Shown here piece after piece: positions 43,323 through 54,621 of a DNA stretch of 64,000 nucleotides (its first letter is position 1; each line of letters starts with the position of its first letter). A model generated the notes under the pieces. That model had not been told where the DNA came from and did not search any database. It saw only the letters and a program-made list of their open reading frames with translations. A program made the translations under genes and the position numbers. The stretch is from contig WTPW01000608.1 in assembly GCA_009809945.1 (NCBI GenBank), positions 221,786 through 285,785 on the forward strand, read 5' to 3'. This DNA is from Gigaspora margarita. Lineage: Eukaryota; Glomeromycota; Glomeromycetes; Diversisporales; Gigasporaceae.

Positions 43323-45107
43323 ATGTCTATTTCAATAAACACTTCTTCTGAAGAGAAAATTTCTGTTCTTATAATCGACTTAGTGAAGGGATGTAAAAAA
43401 ACGGAAGATTTAATTAATTTTTTGTGCGAACAAGAAGACTTGGGCCTTGAAGACCGTCATTTTGAAATTTTTCGTAAAGAAGCCATTAATGGACCGGCAT
43501 TGCTTAAACTGAATGCAGACAAGCTTATGCGAGCTGGTTTAGGAATGGGACCGGCTGAAAATATCGCTGAATTCATTTTAGACATTAAGGGTGAAGGACA
43601 GGGTAAGTAGTACCACGACTGCATTCGAATATTCCAAACCTATACTGCTTTCTCCGCAATAATTTCATTTATTTTTTGATTTATCATTTGACGAACATTT
43701 ACTTTTTTTGAAGCTGTCACCACTTCGAGTCGGGAGAAAGAATTACTTCAAAAATTAGCCGAGTTGGAGAAGCAACTTAGAAAATCCATATATGGTAGGT
43801 GTAATACGTATACAATATTGGGCAAAAATTGTCGAATAACAGTAATTTGGCAAATGATCACGTGCCGCTCTGCGGCACGTGTAGCCAATCATTTGCCAAA
43901 TTAACTGTATTCGACAATTACCCAATATTGGTGTTATCCGGCAATTTATGATCATGATTGGTAGGGAGTCGCCCGCTGAGTTTTAATTTGAAAAACATGT
44001 TACGTAATAACACAAAAAATAACAGAAGAAATTTTTTCATGATCATATGAGTTCATTACTAATCCATATTCGTCTTGCGAGACAGATTTTGATGTTATTG
44101 TAACACCAAAGAGAATTAAGTCACTCAAGTGGCCCGCTAATATAGAATCTACAACCATCGAGGAATTTAAAAAATTCCTTTACGATATATACAAAATACC
44201 TACTCTAGAAAATCCATCAGTGGTATTCAATTTTCTGAGTAATGGGGACCAATATTTCCCCAGGAATGATGTTGCGTTTCGTGAGATGTTGCGACTATTA
44301 GTGTTAAAAAATAACTTAAAAATTACAGTATTCGTTGAGACCCCCTCAAAACCATTTAGCGAATGGACATTCCCTAGAGTGTGCCAACTATACGAGCTTA
44401 GCGATGACCCGAATCCTAGCACTAGGGTGTTTCCTGTCTTTTCATGTGGTTGTGTAGATCTAAAGGACGAAAAGGCACAAACTGTGGTTAGATACCTAAT
44501 GAACTGTTTGAAACTTCTTCAAGATATTACCCCTCTTGATATGGCATACGAAGCAACAAAACCTATTTATTCATACTGTTACCTTGTCGCTGGAGTTTCT
44601 TTTTACAAAAACGATTTCAGTATTATACCGGAAAAACTTATTCAAGGTCGGAATGGGCAGGGAAATGTCGATTATGCGATAGAGTGTAGTTCGACTGGTA
44701 GAACCGTTGGCTTAGTCGAAGTTAAGAAGGATGATTTTTTGAAGGGGTTTGCTCAAGCATCTGTACAGATGGAATCATCCTTGACAGGTCGTAAACGCAA
44801 AGCCAATGAGATGGACGATGATGAACGTGAAGTGGATAAGGTATTTGGGATCGTCACTGATGCGGAAAAATGGTACTTTATGACATGTACGCTTGATGAG
44901 AAGGGAAAACCGTCATTTGAGCTATCGAAGCCAATTTCTGTCCCCTATAATAACAATGGGGATATGCAAATTAACGTAGAAAAGGTTCTTGGCCATATTA
45001 TGTGGCTATTGAAAGAAGCACAGAAGCCAATGGAGGCATCACCGAATGGAGGACAACAGAGAGTACTAAAAAAGCATAAGTCATCATGTAATATTATAAA
45101 CACATAA
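43323..45107 (+). CDS. SAM-like / coiled-coil / PD-(D/E)XK nuclease-like protein (Crinkler-type), 3 exons, intact
   Basis: Exons 43323-43602, 43714-43794 and 44086-45107 join in frame (GT-AG) to 460 codons. Residues about 10-92 look like a SAM-type helical domain (TEDLINFLCEQEDLGLEDRH, INGPALLKLNADKLMRAGLG, GPAENIAEFILDI). About 95-120 is a short coiled coil (SREKELLQKLAELEKQL). The C-terminal half has the nuclease signature: DYAIE near 315, LVEVKKDDF (E331, K333) and a following Q in FAQASVQME. KRK near GRKRKANEMDDDERE is a likely nuclear signal. From memory, this layout is frequent in Rhizophagus and its nuclease half recalls Crinkler C-termini; these act in nuclei or in conflict systems, but the role here is inferred. 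An upstream ATG at 43278 is in frame; I prefer 43323 because it starts the conserved domain. AATAAA at 45220 is a possible poly-A signal. Intron 2 contains a foldback MITE. Confidence 0.75.
43812..43932. mobile_element. Foldback MITE in intron 2 of the SAM/nuclease gene
   Basis: Arms ACAATATTGGGCAAAAATTG and, from the right, ACCAATATTGGGTAATTG; then TCGAATA...CAGT..AATTTGGCAAATGAT in both. The core is a perfect GC-rich hairpin, CACGTGCCGC-TCT-GCGGCACGTG. The 291-base intron 43795-44085 is lengthened by it. Confidence 0.85.
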
Positions 45108-46043
45108 AGCTAGTTTAGTCCCGTTAGGTAATTTATTTTATTTTGATAAAGGCATGTATCATTTTCGAGTACGTCACGATACTTTGTGTATTATTTTATA
45201 TACCATTCATGCAATATATAATAAAGTGTGTCTTTTGCTAAATTTTTTCGGGTGTTTGTGTCATTGGGGTATTGCAATGGCGGTAATTTTTTTTGGAATC
45301 ACATGAACTGAAACATACTAATCTCTCTGGTTCTTGAAAGCATCTAGTAAATCAGCTATTACTGTATTACAAAATAAGCAATGATACAAAGCATTCACTG
45401 ATGCGTTACATTAGATATTTCTAACAACCTTTACTCGCAATCATAGTGTTAGTTGTATTTAGTTTTTCATTTTTAAGTTAAAGTAGAATAAATGTATAAG
45501 CATTTACAGTTATTATTATGAAACAATAAAGCTGGCCCTGGTGTCTCGATTTCACGAACATAATCGTGTTTACTTTTGCATGTGTATTTCGTGAATTTGT
45601 TTATCGTATTGATAACAGATAACGATATATATATTAATCTGTATATAAGTATTTTTCTTGGCGTTTTACACTTGTTGGATTAAATCTAACGATTTTATCG
45701 TGTGACCGACTCGGTCAGTAAAAAAATAACGAAAACGGCTAGTTGTCCACCGTTTTCCTAATGCTATTCTTGAGATCACAATTGAGTGATCGGCGTGAAC
45801 AAATTTTATTAATTTTTATTTATCTACTTCCGACACAGGTAGAAAAATGTCGATGTGAAATAAAATCTATGAAGTATATGTCTCTTTTTCTTCTATGTAA
45901 ATATGCATACACAGCGTATCTTCCGATCTCGAATAAAAATGAATCCTACATTATTATAGTATAAGTTGATAAAGAATCACTATAAATAGCCAAAAACGCT
46001 AAGAATCACTAAAATCGGCTATAAACTATTTATAATCGTAAAA
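45108..46043. other. Intergenic
   Basis: Poly-A signal of the previous gene at 45220-45225. A 73-codon frame (45743-45964) has no protein-like signal. CGTGTGACCGACTCGGTCAG near 45700 contains a short palindrome ACCGACTCGGT. Confidence 0.5.
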
Positions 46044-46807
46044 ATGGTTAAAACTAACTTCTATTCTGGTTTAAATTCTGTAGTAGTGCAGGCGTTAAAC
46101 GATTTGCAATATAGGTATAGTGATGAAACGCCTGAAATGTGGTGTTCTCGTAATCGTTATCCATTTAGGATACTTCTTGAAAATAACCCAAAATACTTTT
46201 TGGAGAATGGATTTATCCATTTGACTGAAAGATTTAGAGATGGGGAATTTAAAGTTGGGAAGCGTTCATTTTATATTTATTGCACTGTATGCGACACCTT
46301 GGTATTTATCCATGAAAATACTATCGAATGTGCCAATGATCATCTGAAGAAATGCATTGCTGAAAGGTGCCTCGCATATTCTAAACCTGTACGAAAAAAT
46401 GTGAAAAACGGAGAAGCGCCAAGCCGAAAGAGTGTATCATCGCTCAGCTCTGATGAGATTGAAAGATTTATCAAACATATTGGGTTATGTACAGTAAAGG
46501 TTTGAATCATTATAGCTATGATCATTTACATGAAGGTAGGAAAAGGATTGTAAATCGTTTGATTAATAGTGCAAAAATTATCCAACGGGCTTGGAGAGCT
46601 TTCAAGTTGAGACCTGAAACATGGGCGAAACGGGTTGTGGTAAGGAATGATGACACTCCTAATGAGAAGAAGTTTTTAAGTATAAATATTCATGTTAAAA
46701 AAGTTCCTGGTTATCATACATCAACTAAGGTAGATAAGAAGAAAGATCAGCTACATGAACGATTAGGTCTTGTATCATATATAATTGCTTTTATACTATT
46801 ACATTAG
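46044..46807 (+). pseudogene. IQ-motif host protein, frameshifted
   Basis: The first frame (46044-46505, 153 codons) reads MVKTNFYSGLNSVVVQALND, a Cys-bearing middle (YCTVCDTLVFIHENTIECAN) and a Ser-rich end. A second frame from about 46490 to 46807 continues with RLINSAKIIQRAWRAFKLRP and ETWAKRVVVRNDDTPNEKKF. IIQRAWRAF is an IQ motif, a calmodulin-binding element, and the following text is, from memory, common to an expanded Rhizophagus family where both parts lie in one protein. No plausible intron joins them (the only GT-AG pairs are 16-32 bases), so a single frameshift near 46480-46500 is likely, in the genome or the assembly. Confidence 0.6.
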
Positions 46808-46984
46808 CAAGGCTATAGAATCGTTGAATATTCAGGATGGACTTATATGTTAAAGTGGCTATTAGTGAGATATTTTTCAATTCGGATATCTATCCGATTG
46901 GAAATTTTTTAATTCCAGATTCGAATAATATCCAGATTTTATTGTTCATGTGATATGATCATGTATATTATTGTTGTTATTAGA
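46808..46984. other. Spacer
   Basis: Holds the short inverted pair ATTCGGATATCTATCCGA (46881-46898); no gene. Confidence 0.5.
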
Positions 46985-47190
46985 AGGTAGTAGCTAGAGA
47001 TGCTGGTGAAATTACTTAATTTCACCAGGTGAAATGGTGAAATAATTTCACCAAAATAAAAATTTGGTGAAATGGTGAAATTGGTGAAATTGGTGAATTG
47101 ATGAATTGGTGAAATTGGTGAAATGGGTGAAATGGGTGAAATTGGTGAAATTGGTGAAATCAATAAAATTGGTAAAATTGATAAAATAAA
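46985..47190. repeat. GGTGAAATT minisatellite
   Basis: More than fifteen tandem units of GGTGAAATT/GGTGAAATG/GGTGAATTG follow the left edge GAGATGCTGGTGAAATTACT. It is the same sequence family as 58385-58715, in the opposite direction. Confidence 0.85.
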
Positions 47191-47449
47191 TTAATTTAAA
47201 TTAGATAAGGCAGTACAAAATTATACACTTGGTTGTCATATGATGGGACAGTAGTTAGTCATGACTTTTTTTTTTATCATTAAACTAGTGTGATAGATAG
47301 TGCAAATGTGCCACCCATCTTATTTGGCATTTTTTTAATCATATTTATAAGTGATCATAAACAATTCTATTGCAGAACTTATTACTATTGCAAAAAACAT
47401 GATATTTGGTTGAGTTTGCATCAGAGTTACATCAGCGAATTATATATAC
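47191..47449. repeat. Direct repeat flanking R copy C, left
   Basis: CAGAACTTATTACTATTGCA and GATATTTGGTTGAGTTTGCAT resemble two or three units right of the R copy (49860-50110: CAGAACTTATTCATTAATGT, TGTTGAGTTAGTTTGCATTA, TATGGTTGAGTTAGTTTGCA). R copy C sits inside this roughly 100-base tandem repeat. Confidence 0.5.
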
Positions 47450-49822
47450 GTAATCTTACGTAAGATATTACAGCCCGTAATATGATGAAAATCTTACGTT
47501 TGATACGATTTATTACATAATATATTACGTCATATTATGGTAATATTATGGTTATTATTTTGAAATATTTCGAAATATATTGCAAATAAAAAAAATGCAA
47601 AATTACTCTCTTACAGGGGTCGCGTACTCATGCAGATCAATAAACTAATGCGCGCAGGAGGTAATATTTTGATATTTTCGCATTGTTTCGCAATATTTTG
47701 CAAATTTTTGCAAATTTTCAAAATTTTTTAAAAAATAAATAAACAATATACATATTCACATAATCACGCTTTTTTACAGGTTTTCGCAATATTTCGCACG
47801 GTTTTGCAATTTAATATAAAATTTTATATTTTTTTATTTATTATTATATTTTAATTATATTTAAAAATTTTTAAACAATATTACATATTTTATTATATAT
47901 TATATTTTAAATATTATATATTCTTTACAGTATTATTTTTATATTATTACATATTATTTTAAATACTTACAAATATTTTAAACTACTTTCGCACTTTGTC
48001 ACATCTAATTCTATTACTATATACAAAAAACTAACCCTACACACTTATTTTTGTTCACCCTATAGTTAGCTATTATCTTCGCTTCTTTGTTTTCTATTGT
48101 CTTCGCTTTGGTTATTTCTTTTGTTTTGGCTATAACCTTCGTTTTGCTCTCTTTTTTTAAATACTTCAAAGAAGTGAAAAATAAAAAAAAAACATTTCTC
48201 AGAAGGGTAAAACAAACAAAAAACAAAATGTAAGCAAACTAAATAAAAAAAATAAATGAAGACCCCAAATTTTCTATTTCTTTAAGTTTATATTCTTGCA
48301 ATTTTAAAATCGTCGAAGGTTTTCTCAAAGTGCCGAAATAAATAAAAAAAAATAAATTTAAAGAAATAAGTAAAAAGAAAACAAACAAAAAAAATGAAAT
48401 ATAAGCAAACTGAATAAAAAAAATGAACACCAAATCTCTATTTCTTTAAAGTAGAGTTTGTGATAACATTGCCGAAATCAAGTTGTATATATTCTTGCAA
48501 AGTGCTGGAAAAGTCTGGGTTTGCTTGCAAAGTGTCGAAAAAGCCTAGGTTATTTTTCTCACAAAGTGCCAGAANNNNNNNNNNNNNNNNNNNNNNNNNN
48601 NNNNNNNNNNNNNNNNNNNNNNNNNNNNNNNNNNNNNNNNNNNNNNNNNNNNNNNNNNNNNNNNNNNNNNNNNNNNNNNNNNNNNNNNNNNNNNNNNNNN
48701 NNNNNNNNNNNNNNNNNNNNNNNNNNNNNNNNNNNNNNNNNNNNNNNNNNNNNNNNNNNNNNNNNNNNNNNNNNNNNNNNNNNNNNNNNNNNNNNNNNNN
48801 NNNNNNNNNNNNNNNNNNNNNNNNNNNNNNNNNNNNNNNNNNNNNNNNNNNNNNNNNNNNNNNNNNNNNNNNNNNNNNNNNNNNNNNNNNNNNNNNNNNN
48901 NNNNNNNNNNNNNNNNNNNNNNNNNNNNNNNNNNNNNNNNNNNNNNNNNNNNNNNNNNNNNNNNNNNNNNNNNNNNNNNNNNNNNNNNNNNNNNNNNNNN
49001 NNNNNNNNNNNNNNNNNNNNNNNNNNNNNNNNNNNNNNNNNNNNNNNNNNNNNNNNNNNNNNNNNNNNNNNNNNNNNNNNNNNNNNNNNNNNNNNNNNNN
49101 NNNNNNNNNNNNNNNNNNNNNNNNNNNNNNNNNNNNNNNNNNNNNNNNNNNNNNNNNNNNNNNNNNNNNNNNNNNNNNNNNNNNNNNNNNNNNNNNNNNN
49201 NNNNNNNNNNNNNNNNNNNNNNNNNNNNNNNNNNNNNNNNNNNNNNNNNNNNNNNNNNNNNNNNNNNNNNNNNNNNNNNNNNNNNNNNNNNNNNNNNNNN
49301 NNNNNNNNNNNNNNNNNNNNNNNNNNNNNNNNNNNNNNNNNNNNNNNNNNNNNNNNNNNNNNNNNNNNNNNNNNNNNNNNNNNNNNNNNNNNNNNNNNNN
49401 NNNNNNNNNNNNNNNNNNNNNNNNNNNNNNNNNNNNNNNNNNNNNNNNNNNNNNNNNNNNNNNTTTTTTTTACCCAGTGAATTTTTGTAATTGTTAAAGA
49501 TCTTTTAATTGTTATATATCGTTTAATAAAAAAATAGAAGATCTAATTATAAACAAAAGATCTAATCTGATCTTTTTGTAGTACAGAATTTGAATATTAT
49601 TGAACTATTTCAAACTATTTCGAACTACAGATTTATTGATCCAGCTTGGTTTCCTAGTGCTAAAATATTTTGAAAGGGGTCCGAAATATTTCATAATATA
49701 TTTCAAAATATTTTGAAATTATTTTCGTAATATTTCGAAAATTTGATATTTCGAAATATTTCGAAATATATTACGTAATATTTTGCTTATATTACGGTTT
49801 GTAAGACCTTACGTAAGATTAC
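47450..49822. mobile_element. Repeat family R, copy C, with terminal inverted repeats
   Basis: The ends are inverted: GTAATCTTACGTAAGATATTACA then GCCCGTAATAT on the left; from the right GTAATCTTACGTAAGGTCTTACA then AACCGTAATAT. The interior follows the order of copies A and B (CGAAATATATT block, AAATAAATAAACAATATACA, GCAAAGTGCC motifs, AAACAAAAGATCTAATCTGA). TIRs suggest R is a non-autonomous DNA transposon. An assembly gap covers 48575-49463. No target duplication was seen. Confidence 0.65.
48575..49463. other. Assembly gap (889 N)
   Basis: Run of N inside R copy C, in the stretch expected to hold the GCAAAGTGCC repeats. Confidence 0.99.
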
Positions 49823-50110
49823 ACTATTATAAATTTGCTGTTTTATCATAACTTCTATTATGATTTGCCATAAAGAATTCTGATACAGAACTTATTCATT
49901 AATGTGATACATAAAGTGGTTAGGATTAAGTTAGTTTGTAGAATATCGTAATTTCTACTATAAGTTACTGTAAAAATTCTATTAGAAACTTAATCACAAT
50001 TCTGTTGAGTTAGTTTGCATTAGTGAGTTATCTGTAAAAAATCCTGTTACAGAATTTACTTGCTATTCTAGTGATCATAGTATATGGTTGAGTTAGTTTG
50101 CATTATATTT
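49823..50110. repeat. Direct repeat flanking R copy C, right
   Basis: Two to three diverged units of about 100 bases with TACAGAATTTACTTGCTATT and GTTGAGTTAGTTTGCATTA; counterpart of 47191-47449. Confidence 0.5.
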
Positions 50111-50520
50111 TCCAGAGCAGAGCAAAGAACATAAGTCCAGACACTAGGCAAAAAAAATTTCTGGTGGGTTCTGGGAGTAGGATAAAATGGACATAAAAAA
50201 ATCACAAATCACAAATTGCTGATATCATTCAATCAACCATTAGAGATAGTAAATACTCTATTCCATTTTATTCCAATATCAGTTTTTATTTTAAAGAAAT
50301 CGTAGACTATTATGTAAGAAATATAATAAAATAAGGATTGATCTTAGTTGTTTTTCTTTTAGTTTATCTTAAAATCATGTATAATAAAAGGTAACACGAT
50401 CTTATACAAATTAAAAGAGAATTACGTCTATTAAGAATCAGACCAGGTTCGTACAAATAATCTGCATCTTTGAATATACTAGCTAGTCAATATGTCAAAA
50501 GATCCACATGCACATTATTA
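50111..50520. other. AT-rich spacer
   Basis: No gene or clear repeat recognised. Confidence 0.5.
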
Positions 50521-50727
50521 TCACTGGTAAAATTTAAAACATTTGCCGTGTTGAATAGCATGATTCGAATGCAACTCAAACTGCTATTCGAACTGCTATT
50601 CAACACTATCACATGATTTCATGGACATGCATGTCCATGAAATCATATGATAGTATTTGAATGGCAGTTTGAGTTGCATTCAAATTGTGCAATTCAACAT
50701 GGCAAATGCTTAAAATTTTACCAGTGA
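50521..50727. mobile_element. MITE E, copy 1 (long foldback)
   Basis: The arms run almost the whole 207 bases: TCACTGGTAAAATTTAAAAC then ATTTGCC on the left and TCACTGGTAAAATTTTAAGC then ATTTGCC from the right. The centre is the perfect palindrome GGACATGCATGTCC. A second copy lies at 57414. Target duplication not resolved. Confidence 0.85.
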
Positions 50728-51020
50728 ATAGGTTTGATTAGCAACATATGAAAGTATAAAGGATGAAGTCTTTCTACTAAACTTTATTTAAATTAGTTAG
50801 TATCAAGATTTCATTCTAAAATTATCAATAGCAAAGACTCACTATTAGATATTTTTGGATACAAGAATACATTCTTATCTTATTTTTTTATTTGGTTTTA
50901 TTGTTTTTTTTTCTTCATTATTTTTTACTTTAGTTACGATTTTAAAAAAATTTTCAGAACAGCTACATTATATTTGACATAGTTTTGTATTTATTAGAAT
51001 GTAAAACAAAAAAAAAACTA
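50728..51020. other. AT-rich spacer
   Basis: 3' side of the hAT gene; nothing recognised. Confidence 0.5.
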
Positions 51021-53640
51021 TTTATCACACATACAATCTTTTTAAAATCATTTTGATACGATAAATATTGTCTTCATCATCATGCAATGCCATTCGATAT
51101 GCCAACTCAATGGGATCATAATTCATATTACCTGTATCTCTAAGTTGATGAGTTACAACCAGTTCTGATAAAAATATTGCATTTCCAGTTGCTGAAAATT
51201 CTGGCAATGTTAAATTTACCAAGTCTGAATATTTAAGGTTGAATGAGAATCTTCTAAGTCTATATTTTCATCAATACTATTCAAATTATCAACCTTGTTA
51301 TCAATATTTTGGTCAGAAGTTTCGAGCAAATCATAAGTTACCATTAATGCGTTAATATTTTTATACAACTCATTATTATTTAAATCTTTTCCATAAAATC
51401 GAAGTTCTTTATCAGAATTAGAAAGATAATAAGATTGAATTTTTGCCATATCTTCCTTTCAGAAAAGACAAAGTCGTGTTCGCCTATTGCCATAAAACCA
51501 TTTGAGCATTGAGAAGTTCCTTTCGCAAACAGCTTGTGAAAGAACAATAGAGAATAAACATAATGCCAATTTTAAAAGTTGTTCTTGATCCTCATCAACA
51601 TTTATGCTAAGCCACCATTTAATTGGCATTTCACGAGTAAAAGTGTAGGAAATATTATAAAAGTCAACTTTCCGCTTTCAACTTTGCATTTCCAATAATA
51701 ATTGTTCACATGATTTTTTTTGAATAATGTAAATTACTCCAAAGTGATGCAGCTGTTTCATAAATTTTATTTAGTGCTATTTTTTTTAAACCACAGCCTA
51801 AAAAAAAAAAAGGTCAATAACAAAAAATTATTTGATAAGTCTATTATTTACACATATACCTCTATATAAAGGATGTAACTAGTATGTAAGAATTGTAATG
51901 GGATTTACAAGTTCATCAAATCGTCGATTAAAATTAATAATAATATTTTTTTTCCAAGAATTAGAATTTTCAACCTGATTGATACTTGCAGCTAATTTAA
52001 CTAAACCAACAAAAACATCAGCTAAATTGGCTGTTCTCACTTCTAAACAATTTGTTAATTCCTTTACAGGTTTTAAAACAACAGAAATTTGATGACACTT
52101 AATATAAAAGTCTTCATTTAGAAGAAGATCATAGACTGCAGCATTAGATATTACTGACATATAATTTTCTAAAATCTATATAAATAAACTGATTTACAAT
52201 AGTGCAACATCAAAAACGGGTATAAAATTATCAACCTTTATACTTACCCAATCAAAAACTGGTTTAGATTTAACAATTAAATCTACTGTTGTAAAAAGTG
52301 TTCTCCAACGAGACTTGCAATATGATTTAATTTCTCCACCCTTGATTTTTATCATACAAAGTCATTCTGAATAATATCTATGAGCAATATGAGAATTGTA
52401 AAAAAAATTTAAAATTAAACCATATTTGGTAAAATATCTTTAATTGAATCTAATTTGGCAAAATCAGATGCAAGTAAATTTACTGCATGCACTACACATC
52501 TAAGATTTAGTATGGAAGGATAAGTATTATGAATAATTTGATGTGCTACTCGAAGATTTGCACCAGAATCTGTTACAATTGCTGCAAATTTTTTAACTCC
52601 TATATTTTCAATAAATTTTTTAATTTCACTAGCTATAAAACTTCTAGTATGATTAATTGTATTATATTCTTTAAGCTTAATAAGATATTCTTTGCATTTA
52701 GAAGTAGTTATAATAAAGTTATAAATTGAATTATGAGTAGGTGACGTCCACCCATCCAAGGCTATTATAGTAAAAAAATTTTAATTTTATTAAGCATTAT
52801 ATATAATAAAATATATATTATGAGTTAGCTAGGGTGGTCTCTAAAAGTTTAGATCGATCATTGCTACAGTAGTCATAGCACTTCATGATTTTTTTTTTAT
52901 ATAAATATACTAATTAACATTGCTCAAACTTTGCTATAGTAGAAAATTATAATACTTACTGTAAAGTTTAGATAATATTAATATTTTAGTATATTTTAAG
53001 TAAAAAAAAATAATAAGATGCCTAGGTGCTATAACGATGATTGATTTGGACTTTTGTGGCCACTTTGGCTAATTCTTATATTACATACTTAAAGTAAGAT
53101 TTTCTTCTTTTTCTAATTCATCATCAATTCATTTATCAATTCTTAAAGTTTCTTGGTCTAAAAAATGACCAGAAAGCTTATCTTGTAATGGAAGTTAATA
53201 TCCAGGAATTGCAAGTTGAAACAAATCAATAATGAAAGAATTTTCTATGGTTTCAAATGAAAAATTACACATAATCCATGCTTTTAAAATTGCTTGATTT
53301 AAGAACTCTACTCATGCTTTAGGAATTGATTCAATTTTTTGAAAATAAGTTGTAATTTCAGATTGATCATATTTTAACTTTTTTTGTATAGAATTTTTTT
53401 CTTCAACAATAAAATCTCTTCAAAATATTTAATATCATCAGAAATATTTAAAATTGCCGAGCAAGATGTATATGCATGTCACTTGGCCATCCTCTATCAC
53501 ATGTAACAGTACACTATTTACAACTAGCTTTGTAATGTTCATGATCTAAAGCTGCACCTTTATTAACATAACTTCAAATATCTCTTTGTTTTTTGCCACT
53601 AGCATGTTTGCATTTTGTATTATTGATGATTAGCTTAATT
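51021..53640 (-). pseudogene. hAT transposase (DUF659 / dimerisation type), decayed, spliced
   Basis: Minus strand, in order: a BED-like finger (HYKASCK-CTVTCDRGWPSDM with MHIHLAR; 53560-53450), FETIENSFIIDLFQLAIPGY and LSGHFLDQETLRID (53260-53130), the DDE core LDGWTSPTHNSIYNF...AAIVTDSGANLRVAH...LRCVVHAVNLLASDF (52761-52420), GGEIKSYCKSRWRTLF...PVFDW (52377-52248), then PVKELTNCLEVRTANLADVF (52175-51880). It ends with the dimerisation region VCERNFSMLKWFYGNRRTRL near 51480 and an acidic tail to 51025. GT-AG introns fit 53088-52762, 52419-52378 and 52247-52176. Lesions: TGA and TAG at two expected Trp codons in the finger, several frame changes at 53450-53280, one near 52345, TAG near 51879. 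Intron 1 holds a MITE-like insertion. No TIRs found. Confidence 0.8.
52826..53076. mobile_element. MITE-like inverted repeat in the hAT intron
   Basis: Diverged inverted ends: TAGGGTGGTCTCTAAAAGTT then TAGATCGATCATTGCTACAG on the left; from the right CAAAGTGGCCACAAAAGTCC then AAATCAATCATCGTTATAGC. It lies inside intron 52762-53088. Confidence 0.55.
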
Positions 53641-54621
53641 CACTCTGTTCGCTAAATTTCTGATGTTCATTTTCACTAGTATTAAATGTATTAGCATTAG
53701 ACTCATAAATGTTAAATGTATTAGATTTAGTACAGTTTTTGAATTTTGTGAGGCTATTAATTTTTTTACAAGATTATCATTACCATTAAATATGTATAGT
53801 ATATATTGTGATGATAAAAATTACTAGAAATTTCCATACCCGTTTTATTTTTTATAGAAGTAGTTAATTTGTATACTAAATTTTTAATTCTTTCTTTATG
53901 TAAATATTCATTACTTATACTAAAAAGAAAATAGATGGTGGCTTGGTAGCTTAACCCATACAAGAGCGTATACACCCAAAATATTGCATCTACGCGATTG
54001 TACAGACTTGTAAAATTGTTCCTAAGTGCATACACACTGTTCAGAATATATATGCGTTAAAAAGAACATATATACCTAAATTAAAGTAAAATCACTCAAA
54101 ATAAAGTGTAAGCACTCTGACTCGAAAACATGTATATAAAACCTTCAGATTCAATAAAGTTAATGCAAGTTCTCTATCTATTTCAAAATAACAATTTCCT
54201 AATAAATATAAATACTTATCTTTTGAATTTAACTTGTAACCTTAATAAACCTTGCGAGACTCAATTCAATGGATTAAATTGACTTGTAACTTCATATTGG
54301 CTTATTATAACTCGAATTCTGTGTGATGAATTTTGATAATCCTTTTGTCATATGATTTTATTTTCTTTGAACTTCGTTTATGATAAAGCTTCTTTAGTTG
54401 ATATAGTTGTATTGTAAAAATTGCCTTCTTTAGTATTGCCAATCTCAGACAGTTCTTTTGATATTAATTTTTTCATTAAAATAAATACCTATAGTTACTA
54501 GAATTTCCTAACTATCCATACCTTGTTTACATAAAATATCATCTGATCGAAATCTGACCCCACCATATACCCTGTGATACCTATTTTGATTCTACTTTCT
54601 ATCTAGATCATATCTTATTAT
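53641..54621. other. AT-rich stretch upstream of the hAT gene
   Basis: An 89-codon minus-strand frame (53766-54035) has no family signal. Nothing else supported. Confidence 0.45.

Noticed and set aside
46939-47163. Ile-Ser-Pro repeat protein on the minus strand
   Set aside because: Translation of the GGTGAAATT minisatellite only.
48460-49497. Long open frames of 319-345 codons
   Set aside because: They are open only because they span the run of N.
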